From contig MEPR01000059.1 in NCBI GenBank assembly GCA_001769835.1, forward strand, positions 218 to 45,518: DNA of 45,301 bases, written 5' to 3'. A model generated the notes under the pieces. It ran no database searches, was not told where the DNA came from, and worked only from the letters and a program-made list of their open reading frames with translations. The position numbers and the translations under genes were made by a program. Shown one piece after another: positions 1-7,319 of this stretch. Each line of letters opens with the position of its first letter. Position 1 is the first letter of the stretch. This DNA comes from Bdellovibrionales bacterium GWB1_55_8 (GTDB lineage: Bacteria; Bdellovibrionota; UBA1018).

Positions 1-845
1 CCTCCGCTCTTTTCACCCAGGCGGAGAAGTCGACAGAGCTGGGCAAGATTTTCAAATTTTTTCTGCACGATGAGCAGACCTGGATTATGTATGTCGAGGA
101 TCTCGCTCGGCGCGGAACTTACTCGAACGAGCTTACACAGGCTCTACCACCCGCACTTGAAACCATGCCGATTTCCCTGAAGCAAAAAATTCATGGAAAG
201 CTTCGGGAACTCTATCCGACAGCGGACAAAACGGGGATGAAGGCGTTGCCGGCAAAAAGGGCGCTTGATGCGGTTTTGCGATACACCATGCCGGTTGAGC
301 ATTTTTTCCCCGCGTCGACGCGCGAGGGCGCGGCCGCATCCCAGGCCTATGGAGCCTATCTGAAAGCGCTCACGGAAGTATTTCCGGAAGGTGGCGCGGC
401 GGGTGGCTACGGACTGGAAGACGTGCTGACAAGCTGCCGAATCATTCGTAAACAGCTTCAGAATCCCAAATTGCTCGAAAACATTCGAGACCCGGAAATG
501 GTCCTGGCCGGAAGCTTTCCCAATGGCAGGGCCAAGTTGTCTTCTTCGGATCTGGATGTCTTTCTTTCTGATCCGAGGCTGGAGGCGATTTTCAAGAAAA
601 CGGATGCTGAGATTGCCGCCGCACTCGCAACCCCCTCCCAATCAGCAACGCCCATTGGCCTGCATTTACACAAAGCCCCCGAGAATTGGGAGGCCTGGGA
701 GATGGGGCAGATCAGTCCCGTGCAGATCAAAATCACTACCGACGAAATTGAACTCTGGATTTACCCCAGGTTTACAACGACGACTCGGGACATCGCACTT
801 GCGGGCGCTCAGCCGCCCGTCCCTTTGCGACTTCGGCTCGAATAA
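1..845 (+). CDS. Nucleotidyltransferase-fold protein, 5' partial
   Basis: The reading frame is open from the first bases of the window, so the true start lies upstream; the first in-frame ATG at 87 is internal. About 280 residues are visible. A GSFPNGR...SSSDLDVF stretch encoded around 509-564 matches the G-S-x(n)-G-x(n)-S-D-x-D signature of polymerase-beta-type nucleotidyltransferases, where the two aspartates bind the catalytic metal. The rest is helical and I recognise no second domain. The substrate (nucleotide, RNA end or small molecule) cannot be told from the sequence. The stop is one base from the stop of the convergent Rsm22-like gene. The fold call rests on one short motif, so confidence in function is modest; that it is a real gene is likely from the continuous frame and codon use. 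Confidence 0.6.
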   Translation, partial: SALFTQAEKSTELGKIFKFFLHDEQTWIMYVEDLARRGTYSNELTQALPPALETMPISLKQKIHGKLRELYPTADKTGMKALPAKRALDAVLRYTMPVEHFFPASTREGAAASQAYGAYLKALTEVFPEGGAAGGYGLEDVLTSCRIIRKQLQNPKLLENIRDPEMVLAGSFPNGRAKLSSSDLDVFLSDPRLEAIFKKTDAEIAAALATPSQSATPIGLHLHKAPENWEAWEMGQISPVQIKITTDEIELWIYPRFTTTTRDIALAGAQPPVPLRLRLE

Positions 846-846
846 T

Positions 847-2205
847 CTATGATTTTGACGGAAGTCGAATGACGTCTCCGCGTCGCAGATCGCGGTTGCG
901 GGCGGAACGGAATTTTCGCGGAGTCCCCGGTTCGCAGATCAGGATGTCTTGCTTGGAATTGTCCAGTGGATCGCTGATCACTCGTCGGAGGATCCGGTCC
1001 GCGGCTGGCGCCGGGTACTCGCGGGCAGCGATCCAGAGATACGAAAACTTCACCCAGTGCCGCTCCGAACCCAGCCCTATTGAAAATTCGCGGAACCATT
1101 TTCCCGGAACTTTCATGGGAACTGAGAAGTGGCACCAATCACGGCCTTGGGCCAGGGGGCAGGCTCCCAGATGAAGGCAAGGGCCCCAGATCAGGGTTTC
1201 ACGGGGATTTTCCGGTTTCAGTTCAGGTAAAAGAAGATCTCTGATCCGGGAAAGCCGTTGCGAAGAGCCTCGTGCCGCCGGATCGACGACCAGTATCCCG
1301 CCGCCCTTGGCCACTTTGAGAAGATCCTTCCATTCCGGCGGAATAGTGGCCGTCGGAGGTTCGTGCGTTTCCGTTTCGAACTCCATGTCTGGCCCCAGAT
1401 CGCGCCGGGCTTTCCGTACATCCTTGCGAAGATGAGAAGTCGGATCAGAAGCTTCATTCAGCACGTTACCCAGCAGAATGAGGGATGCATCGCCATCCAG
1501 AAGCTTGGGCGCTTTCCACCACGGCGCGACTTCCGTGCGAAGTTTCACCCGACCTTTCAGTTCGGGGTTCGTTTCACAGAACTTATCAAAAAGAAGGCGT
1601 CCGTCTTCGAGTGCCTGTGGATTCGTATCCACCCAGAGCAGTTCGATGTCAGGAATCGTGCTCGGGGCCTCTTTCCACGATTTCATCAAAATCAGAAGGA
1701 GGGCGAAGGATGCTGTTCCAGGGCCTGCGCCTAAGTCGGCGATTCTGAGGACGCCCGTTTTCTTTGCATACTTCAGCGCTGCTTCGACCGCTTTCGCGTG
1801 TTGCTGGAAGAGGAGAATGAATTTCGCTGCCTGAAGCGGCATGAAATAAAGCAAATAGGCCGAGCGAAATTTGGGGTGGCGAAAGTAGGCGGGGAGGTCG
1901 CGTGGTCTTTCCTGAGTGAATAGCTCGGAAAGCTCCTGGACTCCTTTCAGAAAGAACCGAACGTCAGGTTTATCGAATGGTTTGTCTTTCCAGTTTTCTT
2001 TGGGGCTGTAGCGGCTCTTAACGAATTGCGGGATAGTCTCATCTACCCAGGGTGTCCATGCGTCCGGGAAGGCATATGCTGGCGCCTGTGAGGCGGCCTG
2101 GGGCGGCGTCGGCCCGTTTTTGATCACGGGTCCCAGTTTGGTTTGACGATGGGGATGATTCGGGCGGTTTTTCGGGCGACCGGCCCGTTCAGGTCTGCGT
2201 TGCAT
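847..2205 (-). CDS. Rsm22/METTL17-family ribosome-assembly methyltransferase-like protein
   Basis: The 452-residue protein has a basic, proline-rich N-terminus, then an SAM-dependent methyltransferase-like core with motif I LGAGPGTASF (158-167) and an acidic motif at LLWVDTNP (189-196). Rsm22-type signatures follow: GPCLHLGACPL (341-351), DWCHFS (356-361) and ILICEPG near 421-427. Cysteines 343, 349, 358 and 424 match the four-cysteine arrangement that binds an iron-sulfur cluster in mitochondrial METTL17/Rsm22, which binds the small ribosomal subunit during assembly. The likely role here is therefore small-subunit biogenesis; catalytic methylation is unproven in the family. The start is close to the next gene, which runs divergently. 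Family call is strong; function is by homology. Confidence 0.85.
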   Translation of the reverse strand: MQRRPERAGRPKNRPNHPHRQTKLGPVIKNGPTPPQAASQAPAYAFPDAWTPWVDETIPQFVKSRYSPKENWKDKPFDKPDVRFFLKGVQELSELFTQERPRDLPAYFRHPKFRSAYLLYFMPLQAAKFILLFQQHAKAVEAALKYAKKTGVLRIADLGAGPGTASFALLLILMKSWKEAPSTIPDIELLWVDTNPQALEDGRLLFDKFCETNPELKGRVKLRTEVAPWWKAPKLLDGDASLILLGNVLNEASDPTSHLRKDVRKARRDLGPDMEFETETHEPPTATIPPEWKDLLKVAKGGGILVVDPAARGSSQRLSRIRDLLLPELKPENPRETLIWGPCLHLGACPLAQGRDWCHFSVPMKVPGKWFREFSIGLGSERHWVKFSYLWIAAREYPAPAADRILRRVISDPLDNSKQDILICEPGTPRKFRSARNRDLRRGDVIRLPSKS

Positions 2206-2245
2206 TTACCGCTTTATGCTACACTTGAGAGGTCGAGGTCAATGG

Positions 2246-2740
2246 ATGGGCCCCCTCAATCAGCAGCAGTTTGAAAATACCGTCGAACGTTTTGCAGAGA
2301 TCGATCTTTCTGATCTCGCAAAGCGTTCTTTATGGGATGGTCGCAATCAGAGTGACGTGTGGTCATTCTACTGTCCGCTTTGCGCTTGCGCGCGTCGAGT
2401 GACAGGCCGGCCGAGGCCCGGCGGAATTCGCCATGTCGCTCAGATCGCGCTCTCCACGGCCATGTTCATGCTTGCGGCCTGGCCCTGGTTCTCCTGGAAA
2501 GGGGCAGTAGCGATCGTGCCCCTCTGGGCTGCGTTCGAGGTGTTTTATCGCCTTCGGATGCGTGCTGCTTTGGCCTGCCCTCATTGTGGATTCGACCCTT
2601 TTCTTTACCTGAGGGATCGTGCCAGCGCCCGCAGGGAAGTCGAACGGCATTGGCGCCGCAGGTTTGAGGAAAAAGGCATTCCGTACCCCGAAAAGGGCTC
2701 GAAAAAAGGAAAGAAATCCGCACCGTCGGCCGCTCAGTAG
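2246..2740 (+). CDS. Membrane protein with zinc-ribbon halves flanking a transmembrane hairpin
   Basis: This 164-residue protein is not one I recognise by name. It carries a CPLC motif, then a hydrophobic hairpin (roughly HVAQIALSTAMFMLAAW and GAVAIVPLWAAFEVFY), then a CPHCGFDP motif and a strongly basic tail rich in Arg and Lys. The two CxxC pairs look like the halves of one zinc ribbon brought together on the cytoplasmic side by two membrane helices. An ATG at 2216 is also in frame, but I prefer 2246: it is preceded by GAGGTC, and the upstream start would leave only 10 bases to the divergent Rsm22-like gene. It is followed 42 bases later by ssb, so both may be co-transcribed. Function unknown; a small envelope-associated zinc protein is the most that can be said. 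Confidence 0.7.
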   Translation: MGPLNQQQFENTVERFAEIDLSDLAKRSLWDGRNQSDVWSFYCPLCACARRVTGRPRPGGIRHVAQIALSTAMFMLAAWPWFSWKGAVAIVPLWAAFEVFYRLRMRAALACPHCGFDPFLYLRDRASARREVERHWRRRFEEKGIPYPEKGSKKGKKSAPSAAQ

Positions 2741-2782
2741 ATTCTCTTGACGCCTCGGCGCCGGAACGGTACTCGTGTCCGC

Positions 2783-3214
2783 ATGTCAGTCAATAAAGTG
2801 ATTTTAGTGGGGCGATTGGGGCAAAACCCTGAGGTTCGGTACACTCCTTCAGGCGCTGCCGTTGCGAATTTCAGTGTTGCTACGAATGAAAGCTGGCAGG
2901 ACAAATCCGGCCAGAAACAAGAGCGCACGGAATGGCATAAGGTAGTCGTTTGGGGAAAGCTGGCTGAACTTTGCAATCAATACCTGGCAAAAGGTCGGCA
3001 AGTTTACGTCGAGGGACGGCTTCAGACTCGTCAATGGCAGGACAAAGACAACCAGACGAAGTACACGACCGAAGTTCAGGCGCAGACCGTACAGTTCCTG
3101 GGTGGGCAGTCGACCGGCCCTGGCGAGCGTCCTGTTCGCGATGAGCAACCTGCAGCTGCTGGCGCTCCCATGGGCGATCCCGGCTCCTTCACTGAAGACG
3201 ATATTCCATTTTAA
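2783..3214 (+). CDS. ssb: Single-stranded DNA-binding protein
   Basis: SSB coats single-stranded DNA in replication, recombination and repair and recruits partner proteins through its acidic tail. The 143 residues begin [20 protein letters not shown], the canonical start of the bacterial OB-fold domain, continue with [10 protein letters not shown] and [13 protein letters not shown], and end in a glycine/proline-rich linker and the acidic tip EDDIPF, the partner-binding peptide. The start at 2783 is chosen from the family alignment; an upstream in-frame TTG at 2747 would add 12 unrelated residues. That TTG is part of TTGACG, which could be a -35 box, but the matching -10 is poor. The glycosyltransferase starts 3 bases after the stop, suggesting one transcript. 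Length is slightly short of the E. coli protein but normal for the family. Confidence 0.97.
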   Translation: MSVNKVILVGRLGQNPEVRYTPSGAAVANFSVATNESWQDKSGQKQERTEWHKVVVWGKLAELCNQYLAKGRQVYVEGRLQTRQWQDKDNQTKYTTEVQAQTVQFLGGQSTGPGERPVRDEQPAAAGAPMGDPGSFTEDDIPF

Positions 3215-3217
3215 ATT

Positions 3218-3967
3218 ATGCGCTCTCTCATCATAGTTCCGACGTATAACGAGATCGAAAATCTCGAGGCGCTTTCGAGCGCCGTATTCTCTCATATCCC
3301 GGCGGAAGTCGACCTCCTCGTCGTAGACGATGGGTCGCCTGATGGCACTGGGAAGCTTGCCGAACAGCTGGCAAGCTCCAATCCACGTCTGCACGTCCTT
3401 CACCGGGCCAAGAAAATGGGACTGGGGACGGCTTACGTCGCCGGTTTCAAGTGGGGAATGGAGCGGGAGTACGACGCGTTCATTGAAATGGACGCCGACT
3501 TCTCACACGACCCGACCTACCTTCCCAGAATGCTTGAGCTTCTTGGTAAGTACGATTTCGTGATCGGCTCGCGCTATGTAAGTGGCGGGGGAACGAAAAA
3601 TTGGGGTCTTGGCCGGAAAATTCTGAGCCGCGGAGGCAGCTTCTACTCGCGGAGGCTGCTTGGTGCTCCGATCCGTGATTTCACGGGCGGGTTCAACGGA
3701 TGGAAGAAGAACGTGCTCGAAAAAGTCGAGTTCGAATCTCTTCGATCGGACGGATACTCGTTCCAGATCGAGCTGAAGTATCGCGCGTTCCTGCAGAAAT
3801 TCTCGTTTATCGAGTTCCCGATCATTTTTGAAGATCGCAAGGTCGGGAAGTCCAAGATGAACCGCCGAATCGTGGTTGAGGCTCTAGGAAGAGTTTGGGG
3901 CTTCCGCATGCGCGCAATTCGGCGCGGACACGGACTTCTTGGTCGATTGCTTTGCAAGCTGACTTGA
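3218..3967 (+). CDS. DPM1-like polyprenol-phosphate glycosyltransferase (GT2)
   Basis: This is a 249-residue family 2 glycosyltransferase of the dolichol/polyprenol-phosphate mannosyltransferase type, which transfers a sugar from a nucleotide donor to a polyprenyl phosphate at the inner leaflet. It shows the N-terminal IIVPTYNEIENLE, the LLVVDDGSPDGT nucleotide-binding strand, the DxD metal site EMDADFSHDP, and the typical DPM1 stretch VIGSRYVSGGGTKNWG followed by RDFTGGFNGW and the C-terminal FEDRKVGKSKMN. There are no obvious C-terminal membrane helices, so it is the soluble DPM1 type rather than the long DPMS/GtrB type. It lies 3 bases after ssb. The sugar (mannose or glucose) and the acceptor glycan cannot be read from the sequence. 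Confidence 0.92.
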   Translation: MRSLIIVPTYNEIENLEALSSAVFSHIPAEVDLLVVDDGSPDGTGKLAEQLASSNPRLHVLHRAKKMGLGTAYVAGFKWGMEREYDAFIEMDADFSHDPTYLPRMLELLGKYDFVIGSRYVSGGGTKNWGLGRKILSRGGSFYSRRLLGAPIRDFTGGFNGWKKNVLEKVEFESLRSDGYSFQIELKYRAFLQKFSFIEFPIIFEDRKVGKSKMNRRIVVEALGRVWGFRMRAIRRGHGLLGRLLCKLT

Positions 3968-4002
3968 CGGGGGGCGGGCGCAGTTCATAAACTTGTGCAA
4001 TC

Positions 4003-4890
4003 ATGCACAACCGGATTCGCCTTGTTCTTGGCAGTCTTTTTCTTTTGCTCCTGTCTTCCGTGAATCTTGCCTTCGCGGGAGTTTCCACGGCCATACTGAT
4101 TGATAAAAAATCAAACACGCTGCACCTCGCGGAGTATGTGGATGGTGAGTACCGGATCCTGAAGCGCTATCACGCAACGATGGGGCAGGTGCTAGGTGAC
4201 AAGCAGAATGAAGGGGATCTCAAGACTCCCGAGGGGATCTACACTTTCTCGTCACATCTGACGCCGCCTTCATTGAAAAAAAAATTCGGGGTCATGGCGT
4301 TCTACATGGATTTTCCGAATGCCTTCGACCGCCTGGCGGGGCACACCGGGTTTGATATCATGCTTCATGCGACCGATGAGCCCGAACGACTTAAGAGAAA
4401 TTTCGACAGCGAGGGCTGCATCGTCGTGAAGAACGAGGAAATAGCGGAACTGAAACCGTATATCCGATTGGGTTTGACCCCGGTTCTCGTTTTTCCGGAA
4501 CTCACGGACGAATTCATGAAGCCCGGCAAAGATGCGGGTTTGCGCAACTTCTTCCTGAGCTGGGTTTCCGCTTGGGAAAAAAAGGAGATCGGGCGCTACA
4601 TCGATCATTACCATTCCGATTTCTCGGCTCAGGGCAAGGATAAAGATCAGTGGAAGAGCTACAAGACGAGCTTGAATCGGAGTTACGCGTCGATCGAGGT
4701 GAATCCGGAAAACGTGCTTTATTATCGCCATCCGAAATACTCGATGATCACGTTTACGCAGAATTACCGTTCCAAGCTGAACAATGGCGCTCCCGGGCAC
4801 CGCTCGCGAGGAACAAAGATTCTATATGTGGCGGAAGAGATGGGTCAGCCGAAAATCATCGCTGAAACTTACACTCAGCTGATGTGGTAG
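4003..4890 (+). CDS. Csd6/Pgp2-like L,D-carboxypeptidase or transpeptidase with NTF2-like tail
   Basis: A signal peptide (residues 1-25, ending LAFA) precedes a YkuD-type catalytic domain with MLHATDE and DSEGCIVV; His122 and Cys139 are the expected catalytic pair, with His114 nearby. The remaining third, from about residue 180 (RNFFLSWVSAWEKKEIGRYI), looks like an NTF2-like fold. That layout is the one described for the H. pylori Csd6 and Campylobacter Pgp2 L,D-carboxypeptidases, which trim peptidoglycan peptides to create cell curvature, and for a Bdellovibrio homologue with the same role. It should act in the periplasm on stem peptides. Whether it is a carboxypeptidase or a transpeptidase cannot be decided from motifs. 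No strong ribosome-binding site is visible. A run of nine A bases near 4276 is a possible slippage spot. It converges on proline dehydrogenase with 6 bases between stops. Confidence 0.85.
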   Translation: MHNRIRLVLGSLFLLLLSSVNLAFAGVSTAILIDKKSNTLHLAEYVDGEYRILKRYHATMGQVLGDKQNEGDLKTPEGIYTFSSHLTPPSLKKKFGVMAFYMDFPNAFDRLAGHTGFDIMLHATDEPERLKRNFDSEGCIVVKNEEIAELKPYIRLGLTPVLVFPELTDEFMKPGKDAGLRNFFLSWVSAWEKKEIGRYIDHYHSDFSAQGKDKDQWKSYKTSLNRSYASIEVNPENVLYYRHPKYSMITFTQNYRSKLNNGAPGHRSRGTKILYVAEEMGQPKIIAETYTQLMW

Positions 4891-4896
4891 GCTGTC

Positions 4897-5793
4897 CTAT
4901 TCGCCTTTCAGGAAAGCTTTCATGATGTGGCCCGCGACTTCGGGATTTTCCTTCAGTCGCCGGATCGAATAGCCATACCAGTCACTTCCGAACGGGACGT
5001 AGGTGCGCAGTTTATGTCCTTCGCGGACCAGTTCATCGCGTTTGTTTTCTCTTACGCCAAGCAACATCTGGAACTCGTATCGATCCTTTGAAATCGAATT
5101 TTTCGCGATGTATTCGCGCGCGAAATCAAGCAGTGGATCGTCATGGGTGGCGATCGCCGCGTGCATTCCGTTTTCGAAAAGCAGGGTCAGAAGTCGCTTG
5201 TAGTTCTCCCGGATCTCCTCGCGGTCTTTGAAAGCGATGGCCGGGTCTTCTCGGTAAATTCCTTTGCATAGCCGGACGGGGGCTTTCAGGCCAGCAAGGG
5301 ACTTGATGTCCTGCTCGCTCCTTCGCATGTAGGCCTGAAGCACCACACCGGTGTTGTCGAAGCCTTCTTCAAGAATTCTGCGATAGAGTGCCAAGGTGCG
5401 AGTTGTATAAGGCGAATTTTCCATGTCAACGCGCACAAAGAGATCCAGCTCTTTTGCCTTGAATACGAGTGAGCGGAGATTTTCGTAACAGAACTCGTCA
5501 TCGATATCCAAGCCAAGGCAAGTCAGCTTGACCGAGAGCCCGGAGCGAAGCTTGTGCGCGTGAATCGCCTCCAGGATTTCATGGCCCATATGCGCGGCGA
5601 ATTCGGCCTGTTTCCGATCCGTCACGAACTCGCCGAGAAAATCCATCGTACCCGTGATCAGTTTTTCATTCAGCGATCGCACCAGTCGAACCGCGTCTTC
5701 TAGCGTGTCTCCCGCGACGTATTTTTTCGCAGCAAAGTGAACGACGGACTTGGGAACCATCGGTAATGTTCTGGCAATCAGGGTGTTCAGCAT
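4897..5793 (-). CDS. Proline dehydrogenase (monofunctional, FAD)
   Basis: The 298-residue protein oxidises L-proline to pyrroline-5-carboxylate with FAD and passes electrons to the quinone pool. Typical ProDH motifs are present in order: SVKLT, VRVDMENS, GVVLQAYMRRS, VRLCKGIYRE, AATHD (IATHDD), YEFQMLLGVRE, and the C-terminal YVPFGSDWYGYSIRRLKENPE helix that contacts the substrate. Length matches stand-alone ProDH of the PutB type, not the bifunctional PutA. No pyrroline-5-carboxylate dehydrogenase is next to it. The gene stands alone on its strand, flanked by a convergent peptidase gene and a 318-base upstream gap, so it probably has its own promoter. Confidence 0.93.
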   Translation of the reverse strand: MLNTLIARTLPMVPKSVVHFAAKKYVAGDTLEDAVRLVRSLNEKLITGTMDFLGEFVTDRKQAEFAAHMGHEILEAIHAHKLRSGLSVKLTCLGLDIDDEFCYENLRSLVFKAKELDLFVRVDMENSPYTTRTLALYRRILEEGFDNTGVVLQAYMRRSEQDIKSLAGLKAPVRLCKGIYREDPAIAFKDREEIRENYKRLLTLLFENGMHAAIATHDDPLLDFAREYIAKNSISKDRYEFQMLLGVRENKRDELVREGHKLRTYVPFGSDWYGYSIRRLKENPEVAGHIMKAFLKGE

Positions 5794-6111
5794 AAATGCC
5801 TTATTAGCACGGCGTTTCTCGCGCGGCCAGTATCAGGAGTCAGGGGAAGAGGGCCTGTAAAAATCTTAAACAGTTGTAAAGGAAAGCGGCAATGGCCGCG
5901 TGCTTGTGGATCCTCAAGTTGCGGATTTCCCGTGTGATTTCTTTTTCAGTTCTGGGCATCCGGCTTGCTCATGTCCGTCCCCGGAGGTTTCTATGGTGGA
6001 AATGAGTTCGCTTTTCGGTGTTACACTGCTCCTTTGCGTCGTCATTTTTGGCGTAGCCTGAACGAGTGACCCTCTCTTGACCGCATCGCCCGGGAAGGCC
6101 ACAGTAGCGTC
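5794..6111. other. Intergenic region between proline dehydrogenase and beta-lactamase genes
   Basis: This 318-base stretch separates two divergent genes and must contain both promoters. On the plus strand TTGACC at 6077-6082 is a possible -35 box for the beta-lactamase-family gene, but no good -10 follows at the right distance. A short hydrophobic reading frame with a strong ribosome-binding site (5993-6061) lies inside and is listed separately. A long minus-strand reading frame that covers part of the region is the antisense shadow of the beta-lactamase gene. No RNA gene or repeat was recognised. Confidence 0.5.
5993..6061 (+). CDS. Possible 22-residue hydrophobic membrane peptide
   Basis: An ATG at 5993 is preceded by GGAGG with a 5-base spacing (CCGGAGGTTTCT), the best-looking ribosome-binding site in the neighbourhood. 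The encoded peptide begins MVEMSS and continues FGVTLLLCVVIFGVA to a TGA stop, so it is almost entirely one hydrophobic segment, with a single cysteine. Such peptides are often small membrane proteins, leader peptides or type I toxin-like proteins. It ends about 50 bases before the beta-lactamase-family gene. There is no conservation evidence, so this remains a candidate. Confidence 0.3.
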   Translation: MVEMSSLFGVTLLLCVVIFGVA

Positions 6112-7287
6112 ATGGCTATTCTGGCAGGGGCTATTGCGGGAGAGATGACCGTCGACCGGCTGAAAGAAGCGGAGTTCCCGCGAACGTGGGATGTTCTCCG
6201 TGCCGGGGTCACCGAGAAGGTCGCCTCGGGGATGGTCGCGGGTATCTGGAATTCGCGAATCCCTGATCGCGTTCAGTTGGCCCATACGGGACTCCGACGT
6301 GAGATCCCCGGTCCGCTTCCAATGGAGGCGGATACGATTTTTGATCTGGCGTCCGTCAGCAAGGTGTTCGGAACGGCCACCTTGGCGGCCATCATGGTCG
6401 AAAGACGTTGGATATCCTGGGATACGGAGCTTCAGGCTTTGTTGCCTGGCTATCCTTATTCGGGAATCCGCCTCCGACATCTCCTGTCGCATACTTCGGG
6501 GCTTCCGGCTTGGGCGCCGTTCTGGGAGCTCCTTCGGGAGCGCTGTCGGGAGCTTTTTCCCGGGCATGAAGTCCACGAGATCCCCGTGCCCGCCCGCCAA
6601 AAGCTCATGCGCGAACTGGTGTTCGCGATCCCGCCCGATGTCGGTCCCGAGACGCGGGTCCTTTACTCCGATCTCTCCTTTTTGCTCTTGGGTTTTGCGC
6701 TCGAGGAGCTGACGAGAATGCCGCTGGATCAGGCTGTGCGCCGTTTTGTCTGGCAACCGATGGGCATCACGGATGCGTTCTACAATCGTACACGCCAAAG
6801 CGCTGCAAAGGCCGTCATCGAACAAGTTGCCGCGACAGAGGACTGTCCGTGGAGGGGGGCCGTCCTTCAGGGGCAGGTGCATGATGACAACTGTTGGGCC
6901 ATGGGCGGTTATGCCGGTCATGCGGGCGCATTCGGGACTGCCAAAGACGTTTTGATTTTCGCGAGAGCGCTCCTGAGCGGCTTTGTTTCCGCAAATACCT
7001 TGGAGCAGTTTTGGCGGCCCGTCGCTTTGCCGGCGGGCTGCGAGCGTACGCTGGGATGGGATACGCCTTCTGGAGCAGTACCGGCTGTCGGACGCTTTTT
7101 CTCCGCTCGCACGGTCGGACATCTCGGTTTCACAGGTACGTCGCTTTGGATTGATCGCGACGCAGGATTAGCCGTGGTTTTGCTTACCAACCGAGTTCAT
7201 CCCACTCGCGAGAATGACCGGATCAAGGCTTTCCGTCCTCGTTTTCACGACGCCCTGCGAGCCGATCTCCACGATTTGGCGCGTTGA
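6112..7287 (+). CDS. Serine beta-lactamase-family hydrolase (class C/esterase-like)
   Basis: The 391-residue protein belongs to the serine beta-lactamase/penicillin-binding-protein-like fold. Ser81-x-x-Lys84 in DLASVSKVFG is the nucleophile motif; Tyr185-Ser-Asp in VLYSDLSFLLLGF stands where YxN is usual; HLGFTGTS at 337-344 replaces the KTG motif, as in many esterase-like members. No secretion signal is evident, so it may be cytoplasmic. It lies 32 bases upstream of mpl on the same strand, which points to a role in muropeptide or cell-wall recycling rather than drug resistance. An alternative ATG at 6145, directly after GGGAG, is possible. The function may be amidase, esterase or D,D-peptidase. 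A 402-residue antisense frame over this gene is not real. Confidence 0.85.
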   Translation: MAILAGAIAGEMTVDRLKEAEFPRTWDVLRAGVTEKVASGMVAGIWNSRIPDRVQLAHTGLRREIPGPLPMEADTIFDLASVSKVFGTATLAAIMVERRWISWDTELQALLPGYPYSGIRLRHLLSHTSGLPAWAPFWELLRERCRELFPGHEVHEIPVPARQKLMRELVFAIPPDVGPETRVLYSDLSFLLLGFALEELTRMPLDQAVRRFVWQPMGITDAFYNRTRQSAAKAVIEQVAATEDCPWRGAVLQGQVHDDNCWAMGGYAGHAGAFGTAKDVLIFARALLSGFVSANTLEQFWRPVALPAGCERTLGWDTPSGAVPAVGRFFSARTVGHLGFTGTSLWIDRDAGLAVVLLTNRVHPTRENDRIKAFRPRFHDALRADLHDLAR

Positions 7288-7319
7288 CTCCAGCCTCTCG
7301 CCTAAGACATAGTTAGAGC

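Noticed and set aside
2747-2782. Longer SSB start at TTG 2747
   Set aside because: The 12 extra residues are not part of the SSB family, which begins at the MSVNKV methionine at 2783.
4263-4290. Programmed frameshift at the run of nine A bases in the L,D-peptidase gene
   Set aside because: The frame is continuous and encodes Lys-Lys-Lys within a normal domain. A slippage site is possible but there is no alternative product of interest.
5914-7122. 402-residue minus-strand reading frame
   Set aside because: It is antisense to the beta-lactamase-family gene, whose motifs are clear. The product is low in hydrophobic order, rich in Arg and His, and matches no family.
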